From contig AP024683.1 in assembly GCA_025999455.1 (NCBI GenBank), positions 1,433,501 to 1,497,500 on the forward strand: a stretch of DNA of 64,000 nt, written 5' to 3'. Source of the DNA: Geminicoccaceae bacterium (lineage in GTDB: Bacteria; Pseudomonadota; Alphaproteobacteria; Geminicoccales; Geminicoccaceae). The translations under genes were made by a program, and so were the position numbers. Of this stretch, positions 40,630-48,871 are shown in pieces (the first letter of the stretch is position 1; every line of letters starts with the position of its first letter). Under the pieces are notes generated by a model. That model saw only the letters and a list, made by a program, of their open reading frames with translations. It did no database searches and was not told the DNA's origin.

Positions 40630-41075
40630 TCGAGGTCGCGACGAGCACGATCCTCGCCGCCCCGACCGATCGGGTCTGGGAGATCGTGCGCGACTTCAAC
40701 GGCCACGACCGCTGGCATCCGATCGTCGCCGAAAGCCGGATCGAACGCGGCGAGCCCGCCGATCGGGTCGGCTGCGTGCGCCGGTTCGTGCTGCAGGACG
40801 GCTCGGAACTGCGCGAGCAGCTCCTCGCCCTCTCCGACCTCGAGCAGAGCTTCACCTATTGTCTTTTGGACACGCCGGTGCCGCTCTTCAATTACGTCGC
40901 GACCGTGCGTCTTCTGCCGGTGACCGACGGGGATTTGACCTTCGCGCTCTGGCGGGCACGCTTCACGACCCGGCCGGGGGACGAGGCGGCGATGCGCCGG
41001 CTCGTGCAGGAGGAGGTGCAGATGGCCGGGTTCCGGGCGATCCGGGCGATCGTCGAAGGGCCCGGGGAGGGCTGA
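40626..41075 (+). CDS. SRPBCC (CoxG/polyketide-cyclase-like) protein 2
   Basis: 149 residues, tandem paralog of the preceding gene (APTDRVWEIVRDFNGHDRWHP; LFNYVATVRLLPVTDGD). GTG at 40626 overlaps the upstream TGA (GTGA). The two may form a pair or bind different ligands. Same contextual link to the Mo-hydroxylase. Confidence 0.85.
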   Translation: MIEVATSTILAAPTDRVWEIVRDFNGHDRWHPIVAESRIERGEPADRVGCVRRFVLQDGSELREQLLALSDLEQSFTYCLLDTPVPLFNYVATVRLLPVTDGDLTFALWRARFTTRPGDEAAMRRLVQEEVQMAGFRAIRAIVEGPGEG

Positions 41076-41079
41076 GGCC

Positions 41080-41898
41080 GTGCCGCTCGAGGTCCGCACG
41101 ACAGCGACGCTCGCCGAGGCCGCGAGCCTCTTGCAGGCCGATCGGAGCGCCCGGTTCCTCGCCGGCGGCACGCTCTTGATGCGCGCCGTCAACGAGGGCG
41201 ACGTCTCCTTTTCGACGATCGTGCGCACGACCGATCCGGCGTTCGCCCGGATACGCGCCGCGGGGGGACGGATCGAGCTCGGCGCCGGGGTCACGATGGC
41301 GCAGATCCTGGCCTCGCGCGAGCTCGCCTTCCTCCACCCCGTGGCCCGGGCGGTGGGAGGCCCCGCGGTCCGGACCATGGCGACGGTCGGCGGCAACCTG
41401 TTCGCCGCCCATCCCTACGGCGACTTCGCCGCGGCACTCCTCGCCCTCGACGCGCGGGTCCAGCTCGCCTCGGGCTTCGGTGCCCGCGAGGTGGCGCTCG
41501 ACGAGTTCCTCGCGAGCCGCGATCGCACGCCGCGTCCCCTCGTGACCGCGCTGAGCTTCGAGCGGCCGTCCGATCCGGCCGCCTTCCGCTTCCGCAAGAT
41601 GACGCGGACGCACCCCAAGGGTGCGGCGGTCGTGACGATCGCGGCCCATGTGCCGACGAGCGGCGGGCGGGTCAGCGGCGCGCGGGTGGCGCTCGGCGCC
41701 ATGGCCGGCCGGCCGATCCGGGCGCGCGGGATCGAGCGCGCCCTCGAGGGGCGGCCGCTCACCGCCGAAGGTGTCGCACCCGCGGTCGCCGCGGCGGCGC
41801 GCGAGGGCGATCCGCCGACCGACGCGCTCGCCTCGTCCTGGTACCGGCGGCGGGTCGTGGGTGTGGTGCTGCGCCGCCTCTTGCTCGGGGAACCGTGA
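41080..41898 (+). CDS. molybdenum hydroxylase FAD-binding medium subunit (CoxM-like)
   Basis: 272 residues, slightly short for the family (about 285). FAD-binding motifs FLAGGTLLM, LGAGVTMAQIL and TVGGNLFAAHPYGDFAAALLALDA are present; the CoxM C-terminal domain follows. It passes electrons from the FeS subunit to an external acceptor. GTG start at 41080, 4 bp after the SRPBCC stop. Confidence 0.92.
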   Translation: MPLEVRTTATLAEAASLLQADRSARFLAGGTLLMRAVNEGDVSFSTIVRTTDPAFARIRAAGGRIELGAGVTMAQILASRELAFLHPVARAVGGPAVRTMATVGGNLFAAHPYGDFAAALLALDARVQLASGFGAREVALDEFLASRDRTPRPLVTALSFERPSDPAAFRFRKMTRTHPKGAAVVTIAAHVPTSGGRVSGARVALGAMAGRPIRARGIERALEGRPLTAEGVAPAVAAAAREGDPPTDALASSWYRRRVVGVVLRRLLLGEP

Positions 41899-41929
41899 GG
41901 TCGGGGGACGCGAAGGTGAGGACGGGACC

Positions 41930-42409
41930 ATGACGCGGGCGGTCCGGCTCGAGCTCAACGGGGTCGAGGTCGCGGCCGTCGCCGAGGGTGGCGAGAACCT
42001 GCTCACCCTCCTGCGCGAGCGGCTCGGCGACACCTCGCCCAAGGCCGGTTGCCTGCAGGGGACCTGCGGGGCCTGCACCGTGCTGGTCGACGGCGAGCCC
42101 GTGCTCGCCTGCCTGATGCTCGCCGAGGCGGCCGACGGGAAGCGGGTGACGACGGTCCGCGGGCTCGCCGACGGGCCGCGGCTCCACCCCTTGCAAGAGG
42201 CCTTCATGGACGGCTTCGCCGCCCAGTGCGGCTTCTGCACGCCGGGGATGCTCGTGGCCGCCAAAGCCCTCCTCGACCGCGAGCCGCGGCCGACCCGCGA
42301 GCAGGTGATCGAGGCGATCGCCGGCAACGTCTGCCGCTGCACCGGCTACACGCCGATCGTCGAGGCGGTCCTCGAGGCCGCGCGGCGGATGGCCGGCCGG
42401 CGCGGCTGA
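41930..42409 (+). CDS. molybdenum hydroxylase [2Fe-2S] small subunit (CoxS-like)
   Basis: 159 residues. Plant-type [2Fe-2S] cysteines C41, C46, C49 and C61, and the helical-domain cluster C100, C103, C135 and C137 (QCGFCTPGML, NVCRCTGYTPI) are all in place. Carries electrons from the Mo site to FAD. ATG at 41930; the 31-bp gap before it contains GAGGACGGG. Confidence 0.95.
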   Translation: MTRAVRLELNGVEVAAVAEGGENLLTLLRERLGDTSPKAGCLQGTCGACTVLVDGEPVLACLMLAEAADGKRVTTVRGLADGPRLHPLQEAFMDGFAAQCGFCTPGMLVAAKALLDREPRPTREQVIEAIAGNVCRCTGYTPIVEAVLEAARRMAGRRG

Positions 42410-42423
42410 GCGGAGGGACGGGG

Positions 42424-44085
42424 ATGCGGATCCGCAAGGAGCTCTTCGCCGACGAGCGCGACGACGATCTGCGCCTCGTCGGCCGACCGGTCCGCCGCCA
42501 GGACATCGAGGGCCACGTCACCGGCCGGTCGACCTTCTTCGCCGACCATCCGGTGAGCGGGCTTTTGCATCTGCGCTGCGTGCGCTCGACCGAACACCAC
42601 GCCCGGATCCGGTCGATCGACACGACCGCCGCCGAGCGCGTGCCGGGGGTGCGGCGGATCCTGCGCTGGGCCGATCTGCCCAAGAAGGCGCACAACATCC
42701 TGACGATCTTCAATTTCGGGATCGACGACGAGCCGGCGCTCGCCGACGGCAAGGTCCGCTACCTGGGCGAGCCGATCGTGGCCGTGCTCGCCGAAAATCC
42801 GCGCGCGGCGGCCGAGGCGGTGGCGAAGGTCCGGGTCGACTACGATCCCTTGCCGGCCGTGTTCGACGTCGAAGAAGCGTTGAAACCGGGGGCGCCCCTC
42901 GTCAACGAGTACATCGGCCGCAACTGGTTCCGCTATTGGGGCGATTACGACTGCCAGCAGATCCGCTTCGGCGACGTCGAGGCGGCGCTTCGTTCGGCCG
43001 ATCTCGTCGTGAGCGGGCGCTACCAGATGTCGCCGATCGAACACGCGCCGCTCGAGACCAACGGCTGCATCGTCGTGCCGGCCGAGGACGGCCGCTTCAC
43101 CGTCTACACCTGCACCCAAGGGCTCTTCTTCTCGCTCGACAACACGGCGGCGCAATTGAAGATCGAGAGCAACCGGCTGCACTTCATCGGCGGCACGGTG
43201 GGCGGCGGCTTCGGCGGCAAGGTCGACACGGTGGTCGAGCCCCTGGCCGTGCTCGCCGCCATGCTCACCGGCCGGCCCGTCCGCTACGTCTTCTCGCGCG
43301 CCGAGGAGATGCAGGTCTCGAGTCCGCGTGGGGCCGAGCGGATCTACATCGAGGACGGGGTGATGCGCGACGGGCGGATCGTCGCCCGCAAGATCATCCA
43401 CTATCACGACGCCGGGGCCTATTCGCGCCTTTCCACCTACGGCACGATCAAATCCGCGGCCCACCATCCGGGTCCCTATTACATTCCGAATGTCTGGGTC
43501 GATTCCTGGTGCGTCTTCACGAACCGCACGCCTTCTTCGGCGATGCGCGGCTTCGGCGTGACGGGCGGCGACTTCGCGCTCGAATCGCACATGGACGTGG
43601 TCGCCCGCGCGATCGGCATGGACCCGATGGAGTTCCGGATCGTCAACGCCTACCGCGACGGCGACATGAAGGCGCACCGCAAGCTCACCCAGGGAGCGGC
43701 ACTGATCGAGTGCGTCCAGGTAGCGGCCGAGCTCGCGGGCTGGCCGCTTTCCGAGGAGGCGCGGCGGGCCTCCTCGCGGGTGGGCGGCGGGGGCGAGCGG
43801 GCGCGGATCCCGCCCACGCCCCAAAGCCGCACCCGCGCTCCCGCGGCCGCCGGTCGCGGCGAGCCGCTCCGGGCCGGTGTGGGCGAGGCACGGCGGGGGA
43901 TGACCCCACCCCCTTCCTGGACCGGCGGGCAGCCGGCGACGGCCCCGGCGGCCGCCGAGCCCGGTCGCCGCGAGCCGCCGCTGCGCGAGTCCGAGCGCCG
44001 CGAACCGCCGAGCGAGCCGCCGCGGTCGGGGAGCGGGCACGGGGCGATCCGGTTCTCGTCCGTGTTCGGCAGTCGGAGGCGGTGA
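42424..44085 (+). CDS. molybdenum hydroxylase large subunit, N-terminal half (split)
   Basis: 553 residues carrying the aldehyde/xanthine-dehydrogenase a/b hammerhead domain (about 15-150) and the first Mo-cofactor domain (about 170-445), with GGTVGGGFGGK and SSAMRGFGVTGGDF. The CO-dehydrogenase loop AYxCSFR is absent, so it is not a form-I CO dehydrogenase. After about residue 445 it runs into a roughly 108-residue Pro/Arg/Gly low-complexity tail and stops. The second Mo-cofactor domain is the next gene. A comparable large/medium split is known in Eubacterium barkeri nicotinate dehydrogenase. The substrate is unknown. Confidence 0.9.
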   Translation: MRIRKELFADERDDDLRLVGRPVRRQDIEGHVTGRSTFFADHPVSGLLHLRCVRSTEHHARIRSIDTTAAERVPGVRRILRWADLPKKAHNILTIFNFGIDDEPALADGKVRYLGEPIVAVLAENPRAAAEAVAKVRVDYDPLPAVFDVEEALKPGAPLVNEYIGRNWFRYWGDYDCQQIRFGDVEAALRSADLVVSGRYQMSPIEHAPLETNGCIVVPAEDGRFTVYTCTQGLFFSLDNTAAQLKIESNRLHFIGGTVGGGFGGKVDTVVEPLAVLAAMLTGRPVRYVFSRAEEMQVSSPRGAERIYIEDGVMRDGRIVARKIIHYHDAGAYSRLSTYGTIKSAAHHPGPYYIPNVWVDSWCVFTNRTPSSAMRGFGVTGGDFALESHMDVVARAIGMDPMEFRIVNAYRDGDMKAHRKLTQGAALIECVQVAAELAGWPLSEEARRASSRVGGGGERARIPPTPQSRTRAPAAAGRGEPLRAGVGEARRGMTPPPSWTGGQPATAPAAAEPGRREPPLRESERREPPSEPPRSGSGHGAIRFSSVFGSRRR

Positions 44086-44086
44086 G

Positions 44087-45091
44087 ATGGCGAAGCACCG
44101 CGGACGGGGCATCGCCTCGGTCAACTACCCGATCGGGATGAACCTGGGCGGCGATCCGAGCCAGGCCCTCGTCCATGCGACGCCCACCGGGAAGTTCGTC
44201 GTCACCCTCTCCTCGATCGATCTCGGCCAGGGAATGAAGTCCGTCACCCGCCAGCTCGCCGCCGAGACACTCGGCGTGCCGATCGAGGACGTGTTCGTGG
44301 ACACGGCCGATTCCGACACCGGGCCGCACTGCATGGGGAGCTTCGCCTCGCGCGGCACGCACCGGGCCGGCAACGCGGTGATCGCCGCCGCCAAAGAGGC
44401 CAAGGAAGTCCTCCTCGAAGTCGCGGCCGAAGAGCTCGAAGTGGACCCGAAGGACCTGGAGCTCGACGGGCGCGGCAACGTCCAGGTCAAAGGCGCGCCG
44501 TCGCGGGCGATCAGCGTCCGCGACGTGGCCCAGCGCGCGCATTTCAAGCGCGGCAAGTCGATCTCGGGGCGCGGCATGTTCCTCGTCCCGCCCTCCGACG
44601 TCGATCCCGAGACCGGCGAGATGAACCCGGTCACGACCTACGCGCACGCCTGCATGGTGGCCGAGGTCGAGGTCGACGACGAGACGGGCGAGGTGACCGT
44701 GCTCTCCTTGAAGGCGGCCTACGAGATCGGCCGGGCTTTGAACGTGAAGCTCGTCGAACAGCAGCTCGTGGGCGGGGCCTGGATGGGGATCAGCCACGCG
44801 CTCTACGAGACACCGGAGCCCTATTATCCCGACCGTTCGCACGGGCCCACCGACTTCAACGAATATTTGATGCCGGGGCCCGGCGACATGTGCCCGGTCG
44901 AGATCGAGCTCCTCGAGCGGCCGGCCCTCGACGGGCCCTACGGGGCGAAGGGCATCGGCGAGATGTGCGCGACCCCGCCCATTCCGGCGATCGCCAACGC
45001 GATCTTCGACGCGGTCGGCGTGCGGATCACCGAGATGCCCTTCACGCCCGAGAAGATCCTCCGTGCCCTCGACGCCAAGGCGGGGCGCTGA
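44087..45091 (+). CDS. molybdenum hydroxylase large subunit, C-terminal half (split)
   Basis: 334 residues, the second Mo-cofactor-binding domain. It has the Gln of LSSIDLGQGMKSVTRQLAAE and the catalytic base E292 in GAKGIGEM, both needed for the active site that the upstream half lacks. ATG at 44087, one base after the upstream stop, in a different frame. The high quality of both halves and the ribosome site (GGAGGCGGTGAG) argue for a true two-gene enzyme rather than a recent frameshift. Confidence 0.9.
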   Translation: MAKHRGRGIASVNYPIGMNLGGDPSQALVHATPTGKFVVTLSSIDLGQGMKSVTRQLAAETLGVPIEDVFVDTADSDTGPHCMGSFASRGTHRAGNAVIAAAKEAKEVLLEVAAEELEVDPKDLELDGRGNVQVKGAPSRAISVRDVAQRAHFKRGKSISGRGMFLVPPSDVDPETGEMNPVTTYAHACMVAEVEVDDETGEVTVLSLKAAYEIGRALNVKLVEQQLVGGAWMGISHALYETPEPYYPDRSHGPTDFNEYLMPGPGDMCPVEIELLERPALDGPYGAKGIGEMCATPPIPAIANAIFDAVGVRITEMPFTPEKILRALDAKAGR

Positions 45092-45094
45092 GGC

Positions 45095-45976
45095 GTGCCG
45101 GCCAAGCGCAACCTCTACGGGCTCGACAGCCCCGAGGCACTCGCCCGGGCGCTCGAGGACGCCTTCTATCTGGCCGATCCGGAGCTCGCGACCGCGGCCT
45201 GGCTCGCCCTCGCCCTCGGCAAGCCGCTCCTCCTCGAAGGTGCTCCCGGCGTCGGCAAGACCGAAGCCGCCAAAGCCCTCGCCGGCATCCTCGGCCGGCG
45301 GCTCGTCCGCCTCCAATGCTACGAGGGGATCGACGCCGCCCACGCGCTCTACGAGTGGAACTATCCCCGCCAGCTCCTGGCGCTCCGCCAGGCCGGTGAC
45401 AAGCCGGTCGACATCTGGGCGCGCGAGTTCCTGATCGAACGGCCGCTCCTCCAGGCCCTCGAGGCCCCGCACGAGGTCCTCCTCCTGATCGACGAGGTCG
45501 ACCGCTCGGACCAGGAATTCGAGGCGTTCCTCTTGGAGTTCCTCTCCGACTTCTCGATCTCGATCCCGGAACGCGGCACGCTCAAAGCCGCCGAGCGGCC
45601 GGTCGTGATCTTGACCTCGAACCGCACCCGCGAGCTCCACGAGGCCTTGCGGCGGCGCTGCGTCTATCACTGGATCGACTATCCGAGCCCCGAACAGGAA
45701 GCCCGGATCGTCATGCTGCGCGCGGCGGGGGTCGCCGAACGGACCGCCAAGGCGGTCGCCCGGGCCGTCGCCCGTCTGCGCCAGGAGCCGCTCGTCAAGC
45801 CGCCCGGGATCGCCGAGGCGGTCGAGTGGGCGCAGGCGGTCGACCTCTTGATCGCCGGCGGGACACCCTGGCCCGAAGCCTTCCGCCGCTCGCTCGGCGT
45901 CGTCATCAAGGACGAGGACGACCTGCCGCACGTCCGCGCCCGGCTCGATTCGATCCTCGAGGAGGCCCGGGCTTGA
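45095..45976 (+). CDS. MoxR-type AAA+ ATPase (CoxD-like)
   Basis: 293 residues. Walker A EGAPGVGKTEAAKALA, Walker B LLLIDEVDRSD, sensor-1 region VILTSNRTRELHEALRRRC. MoxR ATPases partner with VWA proteins; in cox clusters CoxD/CoxE insert the sulfur/copper or otherwise mature the Mo centre. GTG at 45095, 3 bp after the hydroxylase; the stop overlaps the VWA gene. Confidence 0.9.
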   Translation: MPAKRNLYGLDSPEALARALEDAFYLADPELATAAWLALALGKPLLLEGAPGVGKTEAAKALAGILGRRLVRLQCYEGIDAAHALYEWNYPRQLLALRQAGDKPVDIWAREFLIERPLLQALEAPHEVLLLIDEVDRSDQEFEAFLLEFLSDFSISIPERGTLKAAERPVVILTSNRTRELHEALRRRCVYHWIDYPSPEQEARIVMLRAAGVAERTAKAVARAVARLRQEPLVKPPGIAEAVEWAQAVDLLIAGGTPWPEAFRRSLGVVIKDEDDLPHVRARLDSILEEARA

Positions 45977-47112
45977 GCTGGCCGCCGCCGCTCCCGCCCG
46001 CCGCCCGGCCGTTCCTGGGCTTCGCCCAGCTCCTGCGCGCCCACGGTTTCGCGGTGGCGCCCGAGCAGGTCGTGGCCTTCCTCGAGGCCGTGGAACTCCT
46101 GGGCCCGCGGCACCTGACCGACATCCGCCGGGCCGCGGTCGCCACGCTCGCCCCGCCGCGCGAGCGGATCGAGGAGTTCCTGGCGCTCTTCGCCGCGCAT
46201 TTCGAGGGCCGCGGCCGGACCGTGCCGGGCACGGGCGAGGAGGGCGAGGCCGAACCCTTGCGCGTCCAGGAGGAGGCGGCCGGCGAAGAGGAGCTCCTCC
46301 TCGAGGTCGTGGGCGAGAGCAAGGGCGAAGCCGCGAGCCCGGCCGAGGCGCTCGGCCTGCGCCGCTTCGGGCCCGCCGCCCCGGCCCGTGCCCTCGACCG
46401 CTTCCGCCGCGAGGCGCCGCGCCGCCTGCCGCGCCGGCGGGCGGCCGGGCTCGTGCGGGCGAAGCGCGGGCCGGTGGTCGACCTCGCCCGCTCCTTGCGC
46501 CGGGCGGCGACACGCGAGGGCGAGGTCCTGGAGCTCGCTCTCCGCCGCCGCCGGGTCCGCCAGCGCCGGCTCGTGCTCCTGATCGACGTCTCGGGCTCGA
46601 TGAAGGAGCAGAGCGAGCTCCATCTGCGCTTCGCCCACGCCCTCGCCCGGGTGGCCGAGCGGCTCGAGGTCCTGACCTTCGGGACCCGGCTCACCCGCGT
46701 CACCCCGGCGCTCCGCCTGCGTTCGGTCGACCGCGCGCTCGAGCGGGCGGCGCGCACGGTACGCGACTGGGACGGCGGGACGCGGATCGGCGAGGCGCTC
46801 GCGGCCTTCCTGCGCGTGCCGCGCCTTCTGGGCTTCGCCCGAGGGGCGGTCGTGCTGATCCTCTCCGACGGGCTCGAGCGCGGCGATCCCGAGCTCATGG
46901 TCCGCGCGGTCGAGCGGCTCTCGCGGCTCGCCCATCGGCTCGTCTGGGTGAGCCCGCTCGCCGCGACACCCGGCTACGAGCCGCGCACGGCCGCGCTTTC
47001 GGCCGCGCTCCCCCATCTCGACGCCTTGTTGCCGGGCGGGTCGACCGAGCGGCTCTGCCGTAGCGTGCTCGAGCTCGCCCGGATCGAACCCGGACGGAGG
47101 CTCGCCGCATGA
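45973..47112 (+). CDS. coxE: VWA domain protein CoxE-like
   Basis: 379 residues. The N-terminal helical part (about 10-150) is typical of CoxE. The VWA domain (about 198-370) has a full MIDAS start D205-V-S-G-S and LILSDGLERGDPE. Partner of the MoxR ATPase in enzyme maturation. The start is TTG at 45973 overlapping the upstream TGA (TTGA); no better ATG/GTG is near the start of similarity. The stop overlaps the amidohydrolase gene (ATGA). Confidence 0.85.
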   Translation: MSWPPPLPPAARPFLGFAQLLRAHGFAVAPEQVVAFLEAVELLGPRHLTDIRRAAVATLAPPRERIEEFLALFAAHFEGRGRTVPGTGEEGEAEPLRVQEEAAGEEELLLEVVGESKGEAASPAEALGLRRFGPAAPARALDRFRREAPRRLPRRRAAGLVRAKRGPVVDLARSLRRAATREGEVLELALRRRRVRQRRLVLLIDVSGSMKEQSELHLRFAHALARVAERLEVLTFGTRLTRVTPALRLRSVDRALERAARTVRDWDGGTRIGEALAAFLRVPRLLGFARGAVVLILSDGLERGDPELMVRAVERLSRLAHRLVWVSPLAATPGYEPRTAALSAALPHLDALLPGGSTERLCRSVLELARIEPGRRLAA

Positions 47113-47996
47113 GCGGCATCGTCGACGCCCATTTCCACATCTGGCGGCAGGCCGACCTGCCCTGGCTCCTGGGCCCGATGCAGCCGCGCATCTTCGGGCC
47201 CTACGAGCCGCTGCGGCGCGACTACCCGATCGAGGAGTATTTGGCCGACCTCGCCGGCACGGGGGTGGAGCAGGCGGTCTACGTTCAGGCCAACTGGGCG
47301 CCGGATCGGGCGATGGACGAGGTCGCCTGGGTCGCGGGCGAGGCGGCGCGGGTGGGCTTCCCGGTCGCGATCGTGGCCTACGCCGATCTTTTGGCCGAGG
47401 ACGCGCCGCGCCGGCTCGAGGCGCTGGCCCGACATCCGGCCGTGCGCGGCGTGCGCCAGCAGCTCCATTGGCACGAGGTCGACGAGTACCGCTTCGCCGC
47501 GCGGCCCGACCTCGCTTCCGACCCGCGGTTGATCGAGAGCTGCCGCAAGCTCGGCGAGCTCGGCCGGGTCTTCGAGCTCCAGGTCTTTTCCGGCCAGGTC
47601 GAAAGCGCGCTCACGCTCCTGCGCGCCTGCCCCGGCACGGGCTTCGTCCTCGTCCACGCGGCCATGCTCGAAGACCCGAGCGAAGTGGGCTTCGCGCGCT
47701 GGAAAGCGGCCCTTTCCCGGCTCGCGGCCGCGCCCAACCTCGCCTGCAAGCTCTCGGGGCTGAACACCTTCGTCCGCCGGCTCGACCCCGACCTCGTGCG
47801 GCGGATCTGTTCGACGGCGCTCGAGCTCTTCGGCCCGAAGCGCTGCCTCTTCGGCTCGAACTTCCCGATCGAGAAGCTCTGGTGCGGCTACCGCGATCTC
47901 TTGGCGGCCTATCGGGCCGGGATCGCGCATCTTTCGGAGGCCGATCGCCGCGCCGTGCTCTCGGACAACGCGCGACGCATCTACCGACTGGATTGA
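47109..47996 (+). CDS. amidohydrolase-2 family metal hydrolase
   Basis: 295-residue TIM-barrel hydrolase. The metal motif H-x-H is in VDAHFHIWR; LHWHEVDEYR, HAAMLEDP and FGSNFPIEKLW carry other metal and catalytic positions. Relatives hydrolyse lactones such as pyrone dicarboxylate or decarboxylate aromatic acids. In this cluster it would act on a product of the Mo-hydroxylase (inference). Start overlaps coxE. Confidence 0.88.
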   Translation: MSGIVDAHFHIWRQADLPWLLGPMQPRIFGPYEPLRRDYPIEEYLADLAGTGVEQAVYVQANWAPDRAMDEVAWVAGEAARVGFPVAIVAYADLLAEDAPRRLEALARHPAVRGVRQQLHWHEVDEYRFAARPDLASDPRLIESCRKLGELGRVFELQVFSGQVESALTLLRACPGTGFVLVHAAMLEDPSEVGFARWKAALSRLAAAPNLACKLSGLNTFVRRLDPDLVRRICSTALELFGPKRCLFGSNFPIEKLWCGYRDLLAAYRAGIAHLSEADRRAVLSDNARRIYRLD

Positions 47997-48010
47997 GGGG
48001 AGGCCAGCCC

Positions 48011-48859
48011 GTGCCGCTCGAGATCAAGATCTTGGACTATGGCGACATCGAGCTCGAATCGAGCTTCCTCGTGCTCGGCCGCGACTGCGGCCGGACCCGG
48101 CGGGTGCCCACGCTCGGCTTCTTGATCCTGGGCGGGCCCTGGCCCGTGCTCGTGGACACGGGCTACCGCTCGAACGCGATCATGGAGACCCTCGGCATGC
48201 GCGGGCTCCAGTTCCACGAGAACCTGATCGAGAACCAGCTCGCCCGGCACGGCCTCAAGCTCGGCGACGTCCGCTACATCCTCCACACCCATCTGCACAT
48301 CGACCACGCCGGGAAGGACGATCTCTTCCCGATGAACACGACGGTCGTCGTCAATCGCCGCGAGCTCGAATATTCGGTCTCGGGCCTCATGCACCCGCAA
48401 TATCCGGCGCCCGACATCAAACACCTGATCGATCGGCTGCACACGAAGAACGCGCTGCGTTTCCTCGACCTCGAGATCAGCGGCCCGATCGAGATCTTCC
48501 CCGGGCTCTATTGCGAGGCGGCGGGGGCGCACACCGAAGGCTCGATGAACGTCCACGTTCACACCGCCGACGGGGTGGCGACGATCTGCGGCGACGTGAT
48601 CTACGACTTCAACGACCAGATCATCGAACCCTTCCGCATCACCCAGGAGATGGAGCCGCAGGTCACCGGCAATCACGGGACGACCAAGCGGCAGGAGAAG
48701 GCGGCGATCAAGAAGCTCCTTTCGAACGCCCGCTACCTCCTCCCCGTCCACGACCGGCCGGCCAAGGTCGAAGGCGGGCGGATCGTCGGGCGGCTGTTCG
48801 ACCAGGTGCCGGGGCCGATCGTCTCCTCCTTGCCCTCGCGCCCCTGGTTCCCGGCCTGA
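48011..48859 (+). CDS. metallo-beta-lactamase-fold hydrolase (lactonase-like)
   Basis: 282 residues. The zinc motif HTHLHIDHAG gives H94-x-H96-x-D98-H99; the further His and Asp are in GAHTEGSMNVHV and ICGDVIYD. Closest in style to AttM/AiiA-type N-acyl-homoserine lactonases, but cluster context favours a catabolic lactone or cyclic imide substrate. GTG at 48011 after GAGGGGAGG. Confidence 0.85.
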   Translation: MPLEIKILDYGDIELESSFLVLGRDCGRTRRVPTLGFLILGGPWPVLVDTGYRSNAIMETLGMRGLQFHENLIENQLARHGLKLGDVRYILHTHLHIDHAGKDDLFPMNTTVVVNRRELEYSVSGLMHPQYPAPDIKHLIDRLHTKNALRFLDLEISGPIEIFPGLYCEAAGAHTEGSMNVHVHTADGVATICGDVIYDFNDQIIEPFRITQEMEPQVTGNHGTTKRQEKAAIKKLLSNARYLLPVHDRPAKVEGGRIVGRLFDQVPGPIVSSLPSRPWFPA

Positions 48860-48871
48860 GCGGGGGCGGCC

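Noticed and set aside
42424-45091. Form-I carbon monoxide dehydrogenase
   Set aside because: The CO-specific AYxCSFR loop is missing; AMRGFG is present instead, as in other Mo-hydroxylases.
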